Positions 9,266-18,132 of a DNA stretch of 64,000 nucleotides are shown one piece after another. The notes beneath the pieces are model-generated. The model was given only the letters and a program-made list of their open reading frames with translations, was not told the origin of the DNA and made no database searches. Source of the DNA: Shimia sp040370365 (GTDB taxonomy: Bacteria; Pseudomonadota; Alphaproteobacteria; Rhodobacterales; Rhodobacteraceae); the NCBI RefSeq assembly GCF_040370365.1, contig NZ_BAABWQ010000002.1, positions 496,001 to 560,000 of the forward strand, read 5' to 3'. Positions within the stretch are counted from its first letter, which is position 1. Every line of letters begins with the position of its first letter. Both the position numbers and the translations under genes were made by a program.

Positions 9266-9724
9266 ATGCAAGAAAGACAGATCCCAAATGCACCGCTCTC
9301 TTTGGGGCTGGCTGGATTGATCCCTTTTGTATGGGGCGCGCTGAGTTTTCTCATTCCTGATCTTGCACTTTGGGGCACGCAGGTGTTCGGCCCCCGGTTT
9401 GTGGGTCCTTATATTCAGCTGTTTTACGGCGCGATCATTTTGAGTTTCATGTCAGGTGTTCTTTGGGGGTTCGCCACCAAAGCCAACGGTCAGCAGGCTG
9501 CGATTGGCTATGCTCTCTCAACCATACCGGCGCTTTGGGCGTTTTTTATGACGGGTGGCGGGCCTGTAAGTGCGGGCACCAATTTGATGTTTGGTTTCGC
9601 CGGCCTTCTGCTGCTGGACTATACCTTTTTCTCTTGGGGGCTAACGCCGCGATGGTGGATGCGCCTGCGCCTGTTGCTTACCATCATTGTTCTTGCCAGC
9701 CTAAGCGTTGGCGTCATGTTTTAG
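9266..9724 (+). CDS. DUF3429-type small membrane protein
   Basis: A 152-residue protein with about five hydrophobic helices and short polar loops. The pattern LGLAGLIPFVWGALSF, then FYGAIILSFMSGVLWG, resembles the DUF3429 family of inner-membrane proteins of unknown function. The ATG at 9266 has GAGGGGAA upstream; the frame is open 12 codons earlier without a better start. It is followed 24 bp later by a LysE-family exporter, so the two are probably co-transcribed. Confidence 0.75.
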   Translation: MQERQIPNAPLSLGLAGLIPFVWGALSFLIPDLALWGTQVFGPRFVGPYIQLFYGAIILSFMSGVLWGFATKANGQQAAIGYALSTIPALWAFFMTGGGPVSAGTNLMFGFAGLLLLDYTFFSWGLTPRWWMRLRLLLTIIVLASLSVGVMF

Positions 9725-9748
9725 ATCACAGATTTAGAGGGATACGTT

Positions 9749-10363
9749 ATGATTTCCATCCAGTTTCTTGTGACCGCATTTGTCGTGGTCATCGCGCCGG
9801 GCACCGGGGTGATTTACACCTTGGCGATGGGGCTGGGGCAAGGCCCTCGCGCAGCCCTTTGGGCGGCTTTGGGGTGCACGTTTGGAATTGTGCCACATTT
9901 GCTCGCGGCGACTCTTGGGCTTGCAGCGGTGCTGCACACGTCGGCGGTCTTGTTTAACGTCGTGAAATTCGCAGGCGTTGCCTATTTGCTCTATCTGGCG
10001 TGGCAAGCGGTGCGCAGCGGCGGCGCGCTTGCTGTGACGGCTGAGAGCACAACGCAACACGGCTATACTGTCGCGCGACGCGGCGCGTTGATCAATATTC
10101 TGAACCCCAAACTGTCCGTGTTCTTTCTGGCGTTGCTGCCGCCTTTCCTAAGTGGGAATGCAGCAACAGCGACGTTGGAAATGGCCATGTTAGGGAGCGT
10201 TTTCATGGCGCTGACCTTTGCCGTGTTTGTGATCTACGGGCTGTTTGCAGCCAAAGCGCGGGATGTGATGTTGAGCAGTGAACGGGTGATGACATGGCTC
10301 AACCGCAGCTTCGCCGCGCTCTTTGTCGCGCTCGCCGGTCGGCTGGCGATAGAGCGCGCATGA
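9749..10363 (+). CDS. LysE/RhtB-family exporter (second copy)
   Basis: A 204-residue membrane protein with the family motif VIAPGTGVIYTLAMGLGQGPRAAL at its N-terminus, where PGTG replaces the commoner PGP. About six hydrophobic segments follow, with a conserved NPK-type loop (GALINILNPKLSVFFLALLPPF). It is probably an exporter of an amino acid or derivative, and is distinct from the copy at 1506-2144. GAGGG precedes the start. Its stop overlaps the methyltransferase start by 4 bp. Confidence 0.88.
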   Translation: MISIQFLVTAFVVVIAPGTGVIYTLAMGLGQGPRAALWAALGCTFGIVPHLLAATLGLAAVLHTSAVLFNVVKFAGVAYLLYLAWQAVRSGGALAVTAESTTQHGYTVARRGALINILNPKLSVFFLALLPPFLSGNAATATLEMAMLGSVFMALTFAVFVIYGLFAAKARDVMLSSERVMTWLNRSFAALFVALAGRLAIERA

Positions 10364-10965
10364 GCGACAAGGAGACCATGGCGGTTTATGCAAAGGCCGC
10401 AGGGGACTATGCCAAGCGGTTCGCACGGGTCGAAGACGCAGACATAGATCAGTTCAGCGATTTACAAGCTTTGTTTGCGCTCCTGCCAGACGCTGGGTTG
10501 GTGCTTGATTTGGGCTGTGGCCCGGGGCAATGGGCCGCCAAGATTCGCGATGCCGGATATCGAATTGAAGCTATGGATGCATCGCCGGAAATGGCGGCGT
10601 TGGCCAAAGACCGCTATGATCTGGACGTGACCGTTGCGACTTTTGACAGCCTCCAAGCTGAGGATATGTATGATGGCATCTTTGCCAACTTCAGCCTATT
10701 GCATGCGCCCCGCTCCGAATTTCCCACGCACTTGGCGCGGATCTATCGCGCGCTGAAACCCCGCGGCGCGTTTCACATTGGCATGAAGCTTGGCGAGGCG
10801 GAGGGACGCGATCACCTTGGGCGGTTTTACAGCTACTACAGCGAGGTGGAGCTGGCCGCGCTGTTGACGGCCGCTGGCTTCACGGTGGTGCGCAAAAGAA
10901 CCGGCAGCGCCAAAGGATTGGCTGGCACCAGGGACACATTTGTCATACTGACCGCACATGGCTGA
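10360..10965 (+). CDS. SAM-dependent methyltransferase (class I)
   Basis: A 201-residue protein. The SAM-binding motif I is LVLDLGCGPGQWAAKI and the acidic loop is IEAMDASPEMAALAK. The substrate is unknown. The ATG at 10360 overlaps the LysE stop codon. A second in-frame ATG at 10378 has an AAGGAG only about 3-4 nt ahead, so the true start is uncertain by six codons. It overlaps rnhA by 8 bp, so LysE, methyltransferase and rnhA form one coupled unit. Confidence 0.85.
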   Translation: MSDKETMAVYAKAAGDYAKRFARVEDADIDQFSDLQALFALLPDAGLVLDLGCGPGQWAAKIRDAGYRIEAMDASPEMAALAKDRYDLDVTVATFDSLQAEDMYDGIFANFSLLHAPRSEFPTHLARIYRALKPRGAFHIGMKLGEAEGRDHLGRFYSYYSEVELAALLTAAGFTVVRKRTGSAKGLAGTRDTFVILTAHG

Positions 10966-11413
10966 TTTGATTGCATATACCGATGGCGCATGTTCTGGAA
11001 ATCCGGGTCCGGGAGGCTGGGGTGTGCTGCTGCAGGCCAAAGAGGGTGCGGCTGTTGTGAAGACCCGCGATTTGTCTGGCGGGGACGCGCTGACAACCAA
11101 CAACAAGATGGAATTGATGGCGGCCATTATGGCGCTTGAAACGCTTGAGCGCCCCAGCAAATTGACCGTGGTGACCGACAGCAAATACGTGATGGACGGC
11201 GTGACCGGGTGGATTTTTGGCTGGAAGAAGAATGGCTGGAAAACCGCGGCAAAGAAGCCCGTAAAGAACGTTGAGCTATGGCAGCGTTTGGATGCTGCAC
11301 AGGCGCGACATCAGGTGACCTGGGAATGGGTCAAAGGCCACGCGGGTCATCCGGGAAACGAGCGTGCGGATGAGTTGGCGCGCGCGGGTATGGCACCTTT
11401 CAAAAAGGGGTGA
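10958..11413 (+). CDS. rnhA: Ribonuclease HI
   Basis: Degrades RNA in RNA-DNA hybrids such as R-loops and Okazaki primers. The acidic catalytic residues are in YTDGACSGNPGPGGWG, KMELMAAIMALE and VVTDSKYVMDG. The basic handle (GWKKNGWKTAAKKPVKN) and the C-terminal WVKGHAGHPGNERADELA complete the fold. The 151-residue length matches E. coli RnhA closely. The start lies inside the end of the methyltransferase gene. Confidence 0.96.
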   Translation: MADLIAYTDGACSGNPGPGGWGVLLQAKEGAAVVKTRDLSGGDALTTNNKMELMAAIMALETLERPSKLTVVTDSKYVMDGVTGWIFGWKKNGWKTAAKKPVKNVELWQRLDAAQARHQVTWEWVKGHAGHPGNERADELARAGMAPFKKG

Positions 11414-11416
11414 GAC

Positions 11417-11653
11417 CTATTTGCGGTAATGCGTCGGCACGATGATCAGCGCGCCAATAGAGGCGACAATCGCATTCATACCGGGGCTGCCAAAGCCAAA
11501 GCCAAACATACGGCTGACCATAAAGAACAGAAACGCGCCACCAATACAGATGATGATCGATGGCAGGTATCCGTTGTGCGTAAAGCGGCTGCGCTCCGCT
11601 GCATACCCAATGATACCGGCGATGATAACTGTGCCGAAAAAGGCAAAAAACAT
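11417..11653 (-). CDS. Small membrane protein, GlsB/YeaQ/YmgE-like
   Basis: A 78-residue, highly hydrophobic protein with three predicted helices and a Gly-rich segment (FGFGFGSPGMNAIVASIGALIIV). The layout resembles the GlsB/YeaQ/YmgE (transglycosylase-associated) small membrane proteins, but the match was judged by eye only. It lies 9 bp downstream of fmt on the same strand and converges on rnhA. Confidence 0.6.
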   Translation of the reverse strand: MFFAFFGTVIIAGIIGYAAERSRFTHNGYLPSIIICIGGAFLFFMVSRMFGFGFGSPGMNAIVASIGALIIVPTHYRK

Positions 11654-11662
11654 AGCGCGCCC

Positions 11663-12568
11663 CTAGATGTGCTGACCTTTGACAAGCGGAAAGCCCCGCA
11701 AGAAGATATCTGCATCCTGCGCGCCTTTGCCTGCACGTTGCAAGCGCAAGAGTTGCACAGCCCCCTCACCGCACGCCACAGTGATCACGTCATCTAGGAT
11801 TTCGCCGGGTGCGCCGGTGCCTTCTGCAAGGCGAGACGCGAGAAGCTTCACGCGCTGTCCGTCAATGTCCGTCCAAGCGCCCGGAAAAGGAGAGAGACCG
11901 CGAATTTTGCGATCCACCTCTGCGGCAGGCACTGAGAAATCAACACGCGATTCAGCTTTGTCGATCTTTTCAGCATAGGTGACACCCTCGTCTGTTTGAG
12001 GCTGAGGCGTTAGTTGTGGGAGTGTGGCCAGAGCCTCCACAATCGCAGACGCGCCGAGCACCGCCAGGCGGTTGTGCAACTGTAGGGTGGTTTCTTCTGT
12101 TTCGATGGGAATGGCACGTCGCAAAAGCACCGGTCCCGTATCCAGCCCTGCGTCCATCTGCATGATGCAGACACCCGTTTCTGCGTCCCCTGCCATAATC
12201 GCGCGGTGGATCGGTGCAGCCCCGCGCCAACGTGGCAAGAGGCTCGCATGGATATTGAGGCAACCAAGTTTTGGTGCATCAAGCACCGCTTGTGGCAGGA
12301 TCAAACCGTAAGCAACAACCACGCCAATGTCGGCTTTCAAATCGGCTATTGTTTGTTGCACCTCATCATTGCGCAAGCTTTTGGGGTGATGAACCGCGAG
12401 GCCTAATTCCAACGCGCGGGCGTGCACAGGTGTAGGGCGGTCCTTTTTGCCGCGCCCGGCCGGGCGTGGTGGTTGGCAAAAGACAGCAGCGATCTCGTGG
12501 CCTGCCTCCACCAATGCATTCAACACGGATACGGAAAAGTCAGGGGTGCCCATAAAAAGGATGCGCAT
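11663..12568 (-). CDS. fmt: Methionyl-tRNA formyltransferase
   Basis: Formylates Met-tRNA(fMet) for translation initiation using 10-formyl-THF. The N-terminal MRILFMGTPDFSV, the folate/catalytic stretch LNIHASLLPRWRGAAPIHRAI and GVCIMQMDAGLDTGPVL are all family signatures. The C-terminal OB-like domain is present; total length is 301 residues. It follows three deformylase genes, so addition and removal of the formyl group are encoded together. Confidence 0.96.
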   Translation of the reverse strand: MRILFMGTPDFSVSVLNALVEAGHEIAAVFCQPPRPAGRGKKDRPTPVHARALELGLAVHHPKSLRNDEVQQTIADLKADIGVVVAYGLILPQAVLDAPKLGCLNIHASLLPRWRGAAPIHRAIMAGDAETGVCIMQMDAGLDTGPVLLRRAIPIETEETTLQLHNRLAVLGASAIVEALATLPQLTPQPQTDEGVTYAEKIDKAESRVDFSVPAAEVDRKIRGLSPFPGAWTDIDGQRVKLLASRLAEGTGAPGEILDDVITVACGEGAVQLLRLQRAGKGAQDADIFLRGFPLVKGQHI

Positions 12569-12595
12569 GGCGGTCTCTCCTGTTGCAGCTGTCTT

Positions 12596-13090
12596 TTAGC
12601 GGTGTTTTTGCGCTTTTTTGATCAGCATGGCACGTTTGGTTTTGCTGAGATGGTCAAAATACATCTTGCCGTTGATGTGGTCGATCTGGTGTTGCACTGA
12701 CGTGGCCCAGAGCCCCACGAAGTCTTTTTCCACCGTCTCGCCGGTGTGGTCCATGTAGCGCACTGTCACCGCACGAGGGCGGGAAATTTTGGAAGAAACA
12801 CCAACAAGATTAGGGCTGGCCTCTTCATGCTCGCGCAACTGAACGGAAGCGTGCAAGATTTCTGGATTGGCCATGCGGATCGCTTGTTTGCCGTCTTCAG
12901 TTGCGTCCACAACAATCAGACGCAGCATTTCGCCAATTTGGTTTGCGCCCATGCCAACGCCGGGCATGGCATACATTGTGTCAATCAGATCATCCCAGAC
13001 CTGTCGCACTTGATCCGTGATTTCTGACACTGGCGCAGCTGCGGTGCGCAGGCGTTTGTCGGGCCACGGCAGACATGGTCGAACGGTCAT
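12596..13090 (-). CDS. Peptide-deformylase-like protein, probably inactive
   Basis: A full-length 164-residue deformylase homologue. Motif 1 is recognisable as GVGMGANQ at residues 44-51. The EGCLS motif is replaced by EASPN, so the metal-ligand cysteine is Ser92, and the HEXXH helix reads HQIDH (134-138), so the catalytic glutamate is Gln135. Both His ligands remain. Loss of the Cys ligand and the Glu base argues against deformylase activity; a regulatory or binding role is possible. It overlaps the upstream def gene by 4 bp and precedes fmt. Confidence 0.85.
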   Translation of the reverse strand: MTVRPCLPWPDKRLRTAAAPVSEITDQVRQVWDDLIDTMYAMPGVGMGANQIGEMLRLIVVDATEDGKQAIRMANPEILHASVQLREHEEASPNLVGVSSKISRPRAVTVRYMDHTGETVEKDFVGLWATSVQHQIDHINGKMYFDHLSKTKRAMLIKKAQKHR

Positions 13091-13575
13091 GGGGCGTATC
13101 CTTCTAAAATCTCAGCACGAGCCAGCTCCGGCAAATGGTCCAGAGTCACTCGCCCTTCCAGATGGTCGATTTCGTGCTGGATACAGCGGGCTTCAAAGCC
13201 GTCAAAGCTGCTTTCGTGCACGTGACCATGTTCGTCCGACCAACGCACCGTGATCTGAGCTGGGCGCTCAACCGACACCATAAGACCAGGAATAGAGAGA
13301 CATCCTTCGTCCATATGCTCATGCATTTCACCGCTTGCCGTAATCTCTGGATCAAGGAACGCCATTGGCGTGCGTGTGCCCTCTTTCCACGTGCAATCCA
13401 TCACAAAGACACGTTTCATCACCCCCACCTGCGGGCCAGCCAAGCCGCGTCCGGGCGCCGCGTACATGGTGTCAAACATATCCGCGATCAGCGCACGCAA
13501 ATCTTCGCCGCCAACCGGCACACAGGGTTGTGCCAGCCGGGGATCAGGATAGATCACAAGCGGCAGAACGCTCAT
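13087..13575 (-). CDS. def: Peptide deformylase (second copy)
   Basis: Removes the N-formyl group from nascent proteins. Motif 1 is GRGLAGPQ (canonical GxGLAAxQ, with Gly for the second Ala), motif 2 EGCLSIP and motif 3 QHEIDH, so the Cys-His-His metal site and catalytic Glu are all present. It has 162 residues. It overlaps the def copies on both sides by 4 bp. It probably has activity, although it diverges from the third copy in motif 1 and in its C-terminus. Confidence 0.92.
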   Translation of the reverse strand: MSVLPLVIYPDPRLAQPCVPVGGEDLRALIADMFDTMYAAPGRGLAGPQVGVMKRVFVMDCTWKEGTRTPMAFLDPEITASGEMHEHMDEGCLSIPGLMVSVERPAQITVRWSDEHGHVHESSFDGFEARCIQHEIDHLEGRVTLDHLPELARAEILEGYAP

Positions 13576-14084
13576 CCGCGCGCCATCTCGCGTTTCATTT
13601 TCTGTGACTTGCGGGTGATCATCTGCCGCTTCATCGGCCCGAGATAATCGATGAACAATTTGCCATTCAGGTGGTCGATTTCATGCTGTACACACGTGGC
13701 CCAGAGCCCATCGAAGTCTTTCTCCTGCGGGTTCCCATCCATATCGATCCATCCCACACGCACCGCGGCTGGGCGGGTCACATCGGCATATTGCTCTGGA
13801 ATGGACAGGCAGCCCTCCTCATAGACGTTCAAATCGTCGGAGCTGCTCAGCACCTCGGGATTGAACATCACCACTGGCTCTGGCTCACCCTCTTTGACAC
13901 AATCCATCACAATCAGCCGATCCAAAACACCAACCTGTGGGGCCGCCAAACCAATGCCGGGAGCATGGTACATGGTTTCAAGCATGTCGTCGGCCAAAGC
14001 ACGCAAATCGTCGCTCAGATCAGCAACGGGCGCACAGGGTTTCTTGAGGCGCGGGTCGGGGTGGATGAGAATGGGCTTAATCAT
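13572..14084 (-). CDS. def: Peptide deformylase (canonical copy)
   Basis: The most canonical of the three deformylases: GIGLAAPQVG, EGCLSIPEQYADV and QHEIDHLNGKLFIDYL are intact. The start is the ATG at 14082-14084, preceded by GGAGGG. The open frame continues far upstream, but only as antisense to the PatB gene. The 170-residue product starts MIKPILIHPDPRLKKP, as expected. It is first in the def-def-def-fmt run and divergent from the PatB-type gene. Confidence 0.95.
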   Translation of the reverse strand: MIKPILIHPDPRLKKPCAPVADLSDDLRALADDMLETMYHAPGIGLAAPQVGVLDRLIVMDCVKEGEPEPVVMFNPEVLSSSDDLNVYEEGCLSIPEQYADVTRPAAVRVGWIDMDGNPQEKDFDGLWATCVQHEIDHLNGKLFIDYLGPMKRQMITRKSQKMKREMARG

Positions 14085-14207
14085 GGCCCTCCATCTAGGG
14101 CAGTCACGCCGCGCGCGCAACGGGGGAAGCGTTTGGCGTGCGCATGGGGTTGCACATGGGTCGCAAATCAGTAGCGTGACTTGCGATGTTAAGCAAAGGA
14201 CTTCCAC

Positions 14208-15380
14208 ATGAGTTTCGACGAGATCATTGATCGTTTTGGCACCCATTCCGTGAAATGGGACATGATGGAAAAGATCTATGGTGTGCCGGCAGAAGACGGA
14301 ATCGCCATGTGGGTGGCCGATATGGATTTCCGCCCACCGCAGTGTGTGAGCGATGCCATTGGCAAGATGCAGTCGCAGGGTGTGTATGGCTACTACGGTG
14401 ATGAAACCGCCTATCGCGAGGCGATCTGTTGGTGGATGAAAGAGCGCCACGGATGGGACGTAGAGGCCGATGCGATATTCACCACCCATGGTTTGGTGAA
14501 CGGCACCGCGCTGTGTGTGGATGCTTATACGAAGCCGGGTGACGGGGTGGTGCTCACGACGCCAGTCTATCACGCGTTTGCCAGAGTAATCAAAGCTGCG
14601 GGGCGTGACGTGGTGGAGTGCCCATTGGCGCTCAACGATGGCCGCTATGAAATGGATTTTGCAGCGTGGGACGCGCAGATGAAAGGACATGAAACCATGT
14701 TCATTCTGTGCTCGCCCCACAACCCCGGCGGCCGTGTTTGGACACGCGAAGAGCTGCAGGGGGTTGCCGATTTCTGCAAACGTCATGATCTGATCTTGGT
14801 CAGTGATGAGATCCACCATGATTTGGTTTATCCGGGACACACACATATCCCCATGACCAATGTGGACGCCAGCATTCTGGACCGGCTTGTCATGATGACT
14901 GCCACCACCAAGACGTTTAACATCGCAGGCAGCCATTCAGGCAACGTGATTGTTCCAGATGAAGCTCTGCGTGCCAAATTTGCCGGACGCATGGCGGCAC
15001 TGGGTATTTCAGCAAACAGCTTTGGGCTCTATATGGCGGAAGCGGCCTATACGCCCGCAGGGGCGGAATGGGTCGACGGGCTGATCACCTACCTCGATGG
15101 CAACCGCAAGATACTGGATGCGGCGATCGCCGATATCCCGGGTGTGGGCTCCATGGCGTTGGAGGCGACATATCTGAGCTGGGTCAACTTTGCGGACACT
15201 GGCATGCCGCGTGAGGATTTCACGCGGCGCGTGGAACAAGACGCACGGATCTGCGTGAACCATGGGACCACGTTTGGCAAAGGCGGAGATACATTTCTGC
15301 GGTTTAACATCGCCACACCGCGTGCCCGTGTAGAAGAAGCCGCCGCGAGACTGCGCGCAGCTTTCTCTGATCTACAATAG
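14208..15380 (+). CDS. MalY/PatB-family PLP-dependent C-S lyase or aminotransferase
   Basis: A 390-residue fold-type I PLP enzyme. The N-terminal MWVADMDF followed by the GVYGYYG region is characteristic of the MalY/PatB branch, whose members are mostly cystathionine beta-lyases. The PLP lysine is in TATTKTFNIAG, and SPHNPGGRVW plus VSDEIHHDL give the cofactor-contacting Asn and Asp. The C-terminal arginine motif is FLRFNIATPR. The likely role is beta-elimination from S-substituted cysteines, but the substrate is not determined by sequence. Confidence 0.88.
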   Translation: MSFDEIIDRFGTHSVKWDMMEKIYGVPAEDGIAMWVADMDFRPPQCVSDAIGKMQSQGVYGYYGDETAYREAICWWMKERHGWDVEADAIFTTHGLVNGTALCVDAYTKPGDGVVLTTPVYHAFARVIKAAGRDVVECPLALNDGRYEMDFAAWDAQMKGHETMFILCSPHNPGGRVWTREELQGVADFCKRHDLILVSDEIHHDLVYPGHTHIPMTNVDASILDRLVMMTATTKTFNIAGSHSGNVIVPDEALRAKFAGRMAALGISANSFGLYMAEAAYTPAGAEWVDGLITYLDGNRKILDAAIADIPGVGSMALEATYLSWVNFADTGMPREDFTRRVEQDARICVNHGTTFGKGGDTFLRFNIATPRARVEEAAARLRAAFSDLQ

Positions 15381-15410
15381 CCCCAACCAACATGCTCCCG
15401 CTGCGGAGGA

Positions 15411-15431
15411 GGTCACATCATCGATGTGACC
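15411..15431. repeat. Perfect inverted repeat downstream of the PatB-type gene
   Basis: GGTCACATC (15411-15419) and GATGTGACC (15423-15431) form a 9-bp stem with a 3-nt loop. It is nested inside a weaker outer pair AGCCCCA (15379-15385) and TGGGGCT (15446-15452). There is no T-run, so it is not a classical intrinsic terminator. It may be an mRNA 3' stabilising structure or an operator. The rest of 15381-15632 shows no gene. Confidence 0.5.
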
Positions 15432-15632
15432 AACCCCGCGCGGAATGGGGCTCAGCTGCGTTGCGCCTGTCAGGACGTGTGACCAGTCAGAAACGCGGCT
15501 TTACCTGATCTAACGGAATGAGAAACCTCAGGGTGAATGAACGCGAGGCAAAGAGAAGCAGCGCCCCAAGCGGACGTGGTGACTGAAGCTAAGATGGCGT
15601 TCTCCGCAACGCTCAATCTGTGTCTATTGCCA

Positions 15633-18053
15633 TCAACGGCGCAGGGATTTGCCATCTGCATCAAACGGCGGTTCAGACAAAATTGTGGCCTTATGCGGCT
15701 GTCCAAGGACCATCACCTCAACCTCATCCCCCGGATTTGCGTCTTTGACAAAGCCGAGCGCAAGGGACATGCCGACAGTATAGCCATATGCACCTGATGT
15801 GACGCGCCCAATGCCTTTCCCGTCTTTGAAGATGGGCTCTCCACCGGTGGCATCCGCATTTGAAGCTGTCACATCAGCCTCATGGAGATGCAGGAGGCAA
15901 AGGTGTTCTCGTGCGGCGTTTTCCATCACTTTCTGGGCGGCGCCTTTGTTCAAGAAGTCCTTTTCAAATTTGCACAGACGATCCAGCTCCACTTCTTGCG
16001 GCCAGTATTCTGGGCTGTACTCGCGCGACCACGACCCGTACCCTTTTTCGACACGCAGGCTCATCAACGCACGGCTGCCAACCGGACCAGCGCCAAACGC
16101 CTTTCCGGCGTCGATCAACGCGCCATACAGACGGGCCTGATCTTCGGTTTTGCAGTGCAGCTCCCATCCCAAATCGCCGGTGAAAGACACCCGCAGGGCC
16201 AAGACCTGAACCCCTGCAAGCTCAATCAATTGACTGCGCATAAAGGGGAAATCTGCCGTCGCAAGTGAGGTATTGGTCAGGCGCTGCAAAAGAGCGCGGG
16301 ACTTAGGGCCAGCAACGTTAAAACCACACATCGCTTCGGTTTGGCTGTCAAAGGTGGTCCCTGCGGGCAAAGGCACCTCTTTGAAGAAGCGCTTGTGATA
16401 CCGTTCCGCAAGGCCAGAGCCAATGACCCAAAACTCATCTTCAGCCACCCGTGTCACGGTAAAATCGCCCGCAATCCCACCGCGTTTAGAGATCAGGGGT
16501 GTCAGGCAAGAACGGCCCAGATTTTTTGGCATGTTGTTTGCAAACACCGCATTCAACCAGTCGGCCGCACCTGCGCCTTTGCAGCGGTACTTGGCGAAGT
16601 TGGATATATCAATGATGCCAGCATGATCGCGCAGCATCTTGCACTCTTTTCCGACGGCCCCCCACCAATTTTGCCGGGTAAAGCCATTGGTATCAGACGC
16701 ACCGGGCGTGTCTGAAAACCAAAGTGGGTGTTCCCACCCGGCGTTCAGACCAAAGACAGCCCCCATCTCCATTTGCATTTCATAGATGGGACGCGTGCGG
16801 GCCGGGCGGCCTGCGCTGCGTTCTTCGTTGGGGAAGTGAATGGCAAAGCGGTGGGCGTACTGATCCTCAACCCGCGCTTTGGTGAAGTCTTTCGTCGCCC
16901 AGGTGTCAAACCGCGCCAGATCCCATGCGAACATGTCGTATTCTGTTTCACCCTCGATGATCCACTGCGCGGCCATCAGCCCCATGCCGCCAGATTGAGA
17001 GAACCCGGGAATGATGCCATTGCAACAGAAGTAGCCTTCTGTTTCGGGAACAGGCCCCATCAGCACATTGGAATCTGGGGACCAAATCATCGGGCCATTG
17101 ATCACACGTTTGATCCCGGCCTCACCAACCGCGGGCACGCGTTCAATGGCGTTCATCATGTTCTCTTCGATCCGGTCCAGATCATCCGGAAAAAGATCGT
17201 GCGCAAAATCGAGAGGTGTGCCCTCTTCCGCCCAAAATTTCATGTCTTTCTCATAGGCGCCAACCAGAAGGCCGTTGCCTTCCTGTCGCAGATAGTACTC
17301 CCCATCGCGGTCACTGACTGAGGGTAGGCGACGCCCCGCGCCTTGGACATCTGACATGGTTTCAGTGACGAAATATTGGTGCTCTGTTGGCTGAAGCGGC
17401 AATTCAATGCCTGCCAGTTTCGCCACCTCTCGCCCCCACAGGCCCGCGGCGTTCACGACCCAAGGTGTTCTAATGTCGCCCTTAGGTGTCTTAACGATCC
17501 AAGTGCCATCTGCTTGCTGTTGGGTTGCGGTGACAGGGGTAAACCGATGAATCTCAGCGCCGCGCTGGCGTGCGCCCACGGCATAAGCATTTGTGACGCC
17601 AGAGGGGTCCACGTTGCCGCCATCGGGTTCAAACATCACACAGCGAATGCCATCGTAGTTCACCATCGGGTTTAGCGCTTTGGCTTCTTCGATGCTGATC
17701 TCGTAGAAGTTCATGTCGTAGAGTTTGGCTTTAGCCGCTTGCAGCTTCAGCTGATGCACCCGCTCTTCGGTCTGCGCCAGATAGAGCGATCCCGGTTGGA
17801 ACACGCCGCAGCTTTGACCCGTTTCCGCCTCCAGAGCGTTGTAGAGGTTCATGGTGTAGTGCTGAATGCGGCTGATGTTGGTGCTGTCATGTAGCCCATG
17901 GATGTTTGCCGCTGCGTGCCATGTAGACCCGGAGGTCAGCTCATCGCGTTCCAGCAACACAACATCACGCCAACCAAGTTTCGCCAAGTGGTACAGGATA
18001 GAGCATCCAATGACGCCACCGCCAATGACAACAGCCTGTGCTTCGGTCCGCAT
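15633..18053 (-). CDS. Dimethylglycine/sarcosine dehydrogenase-like FAD oxidoreductase with GcvT domain
   Basis: An 806-residue two-domain enzyme. The N-terminal half is a DAO-type flavoprotein: the dinucleotide motif VVIGGGVIGCS lies at residues 8-18, and SGSTWHAA carries His46, the equivalent of the covalent FAD histidine in the dimethylglycine dehydrogenase family. The C-terminal half (from about residue 430) resembles the GcvT aminomethyltransferase fold that passes the one-carbon unit to tetrahydrofolate. It probably oxidatively demethylates a secondary or tertiary amine. AGAGGACG precedes the ATG. It lies 180 bp downstream of the Rieske-ALDH genes on the same strand. Confidence 0.87.
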   Translation of the reverse strand: MRTEAQAVVIGGGVIGCSILYHLAKLGWRDVVLLERDELTSGSTWHAAANIHGLHDSTNISRIQHYTMNLYNALEAETGQSCGVFQPGSLYLAQTEERVHQLKLQAAKAKLYDMNFYEISIEEAKALNPMVNYDGIRCVMFEPDGGNVDPSGVTNAYAVGARQRGAEIHRFTPVTATQQQADGTWIVKTPKGDIRTPWVVNAAGLWGREVAKLAGIELPLQPTEHQYFVTETMSDVQGAGRRLPSVSDRDGEYYLRQEGNGLLVGAYEKDMKFWAEEGTPLDFAHDLFPDDLDRIEENMMNAIERVPAVGEAGIKRVINGPMIWSPDSNVLMGPVPETEGYFCCNGIIPGFSQSGGMGLMAAQWIIEGETEYDMFAWDLARFDTWATKDFTKARVEDQYAHRFAIHFPNEERSAGRPARTRPIYEMQMEMGAVFGLNAGWEHPLWFSDTPGASDTNGFTRQNWWGAVGKECKMLRDHAGIIDISNFAKYRCKGAGAADWLNAVFANNMPKNLGRSCLTPLISKRGGIAGDFTVTRVAEDEFWVIGSGLAERYHKRFFKEVPLPAGTTFDSQTEAMCGFNVAGPKSRALLQRLTNTSLATADFPFMRSQLIELAGVQVLALRVSFTGDLGWELHCKTEDQARLYGALIDAGKAFGAGPVGSRALMSLRVEKGYGSWSREYSPEYWPQEVELDRLCKFEKDFLNKGAAQKVMENAAREHLCLLHLHEADVTASNADATGGEPIFKDGKGIGRVTSGAYGYTVGMSLALGFVKDANPGDEVEVMVLGQPHKATILSEPPFDADGKSLRR

Positions 18054-18114
18054 GTCGGACGTCCTCTTCTTTTCGTAACGCGGCGCACAAATGGCCGACT
18101 GTGTTTAGGAGCAT

Positions 18115-18132
18115 GTGATGAGGGCTCATCAC
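18115..18132. promoter_or_regulatory. 18-bp palindrome upstream of the DMGDH-like gene
   Basis: GTGATGAG (18115-18122), two bases, then CTCATCAC (18125-18132): a perfect dyad about 62 bp before the DMGDH-like start codon. Size and position fit a dimeric repressor or activator site. The regulator is unknown. Confidence 0.4.

Noticed and set aside
14085..14936. N-terminal extension of the def gene (frame open to 14936)
   Set aside because: The extension is antisense to the PatB-type gene; the ATG at 14084 has a good ribosome binding site and gives a normal deformylase.
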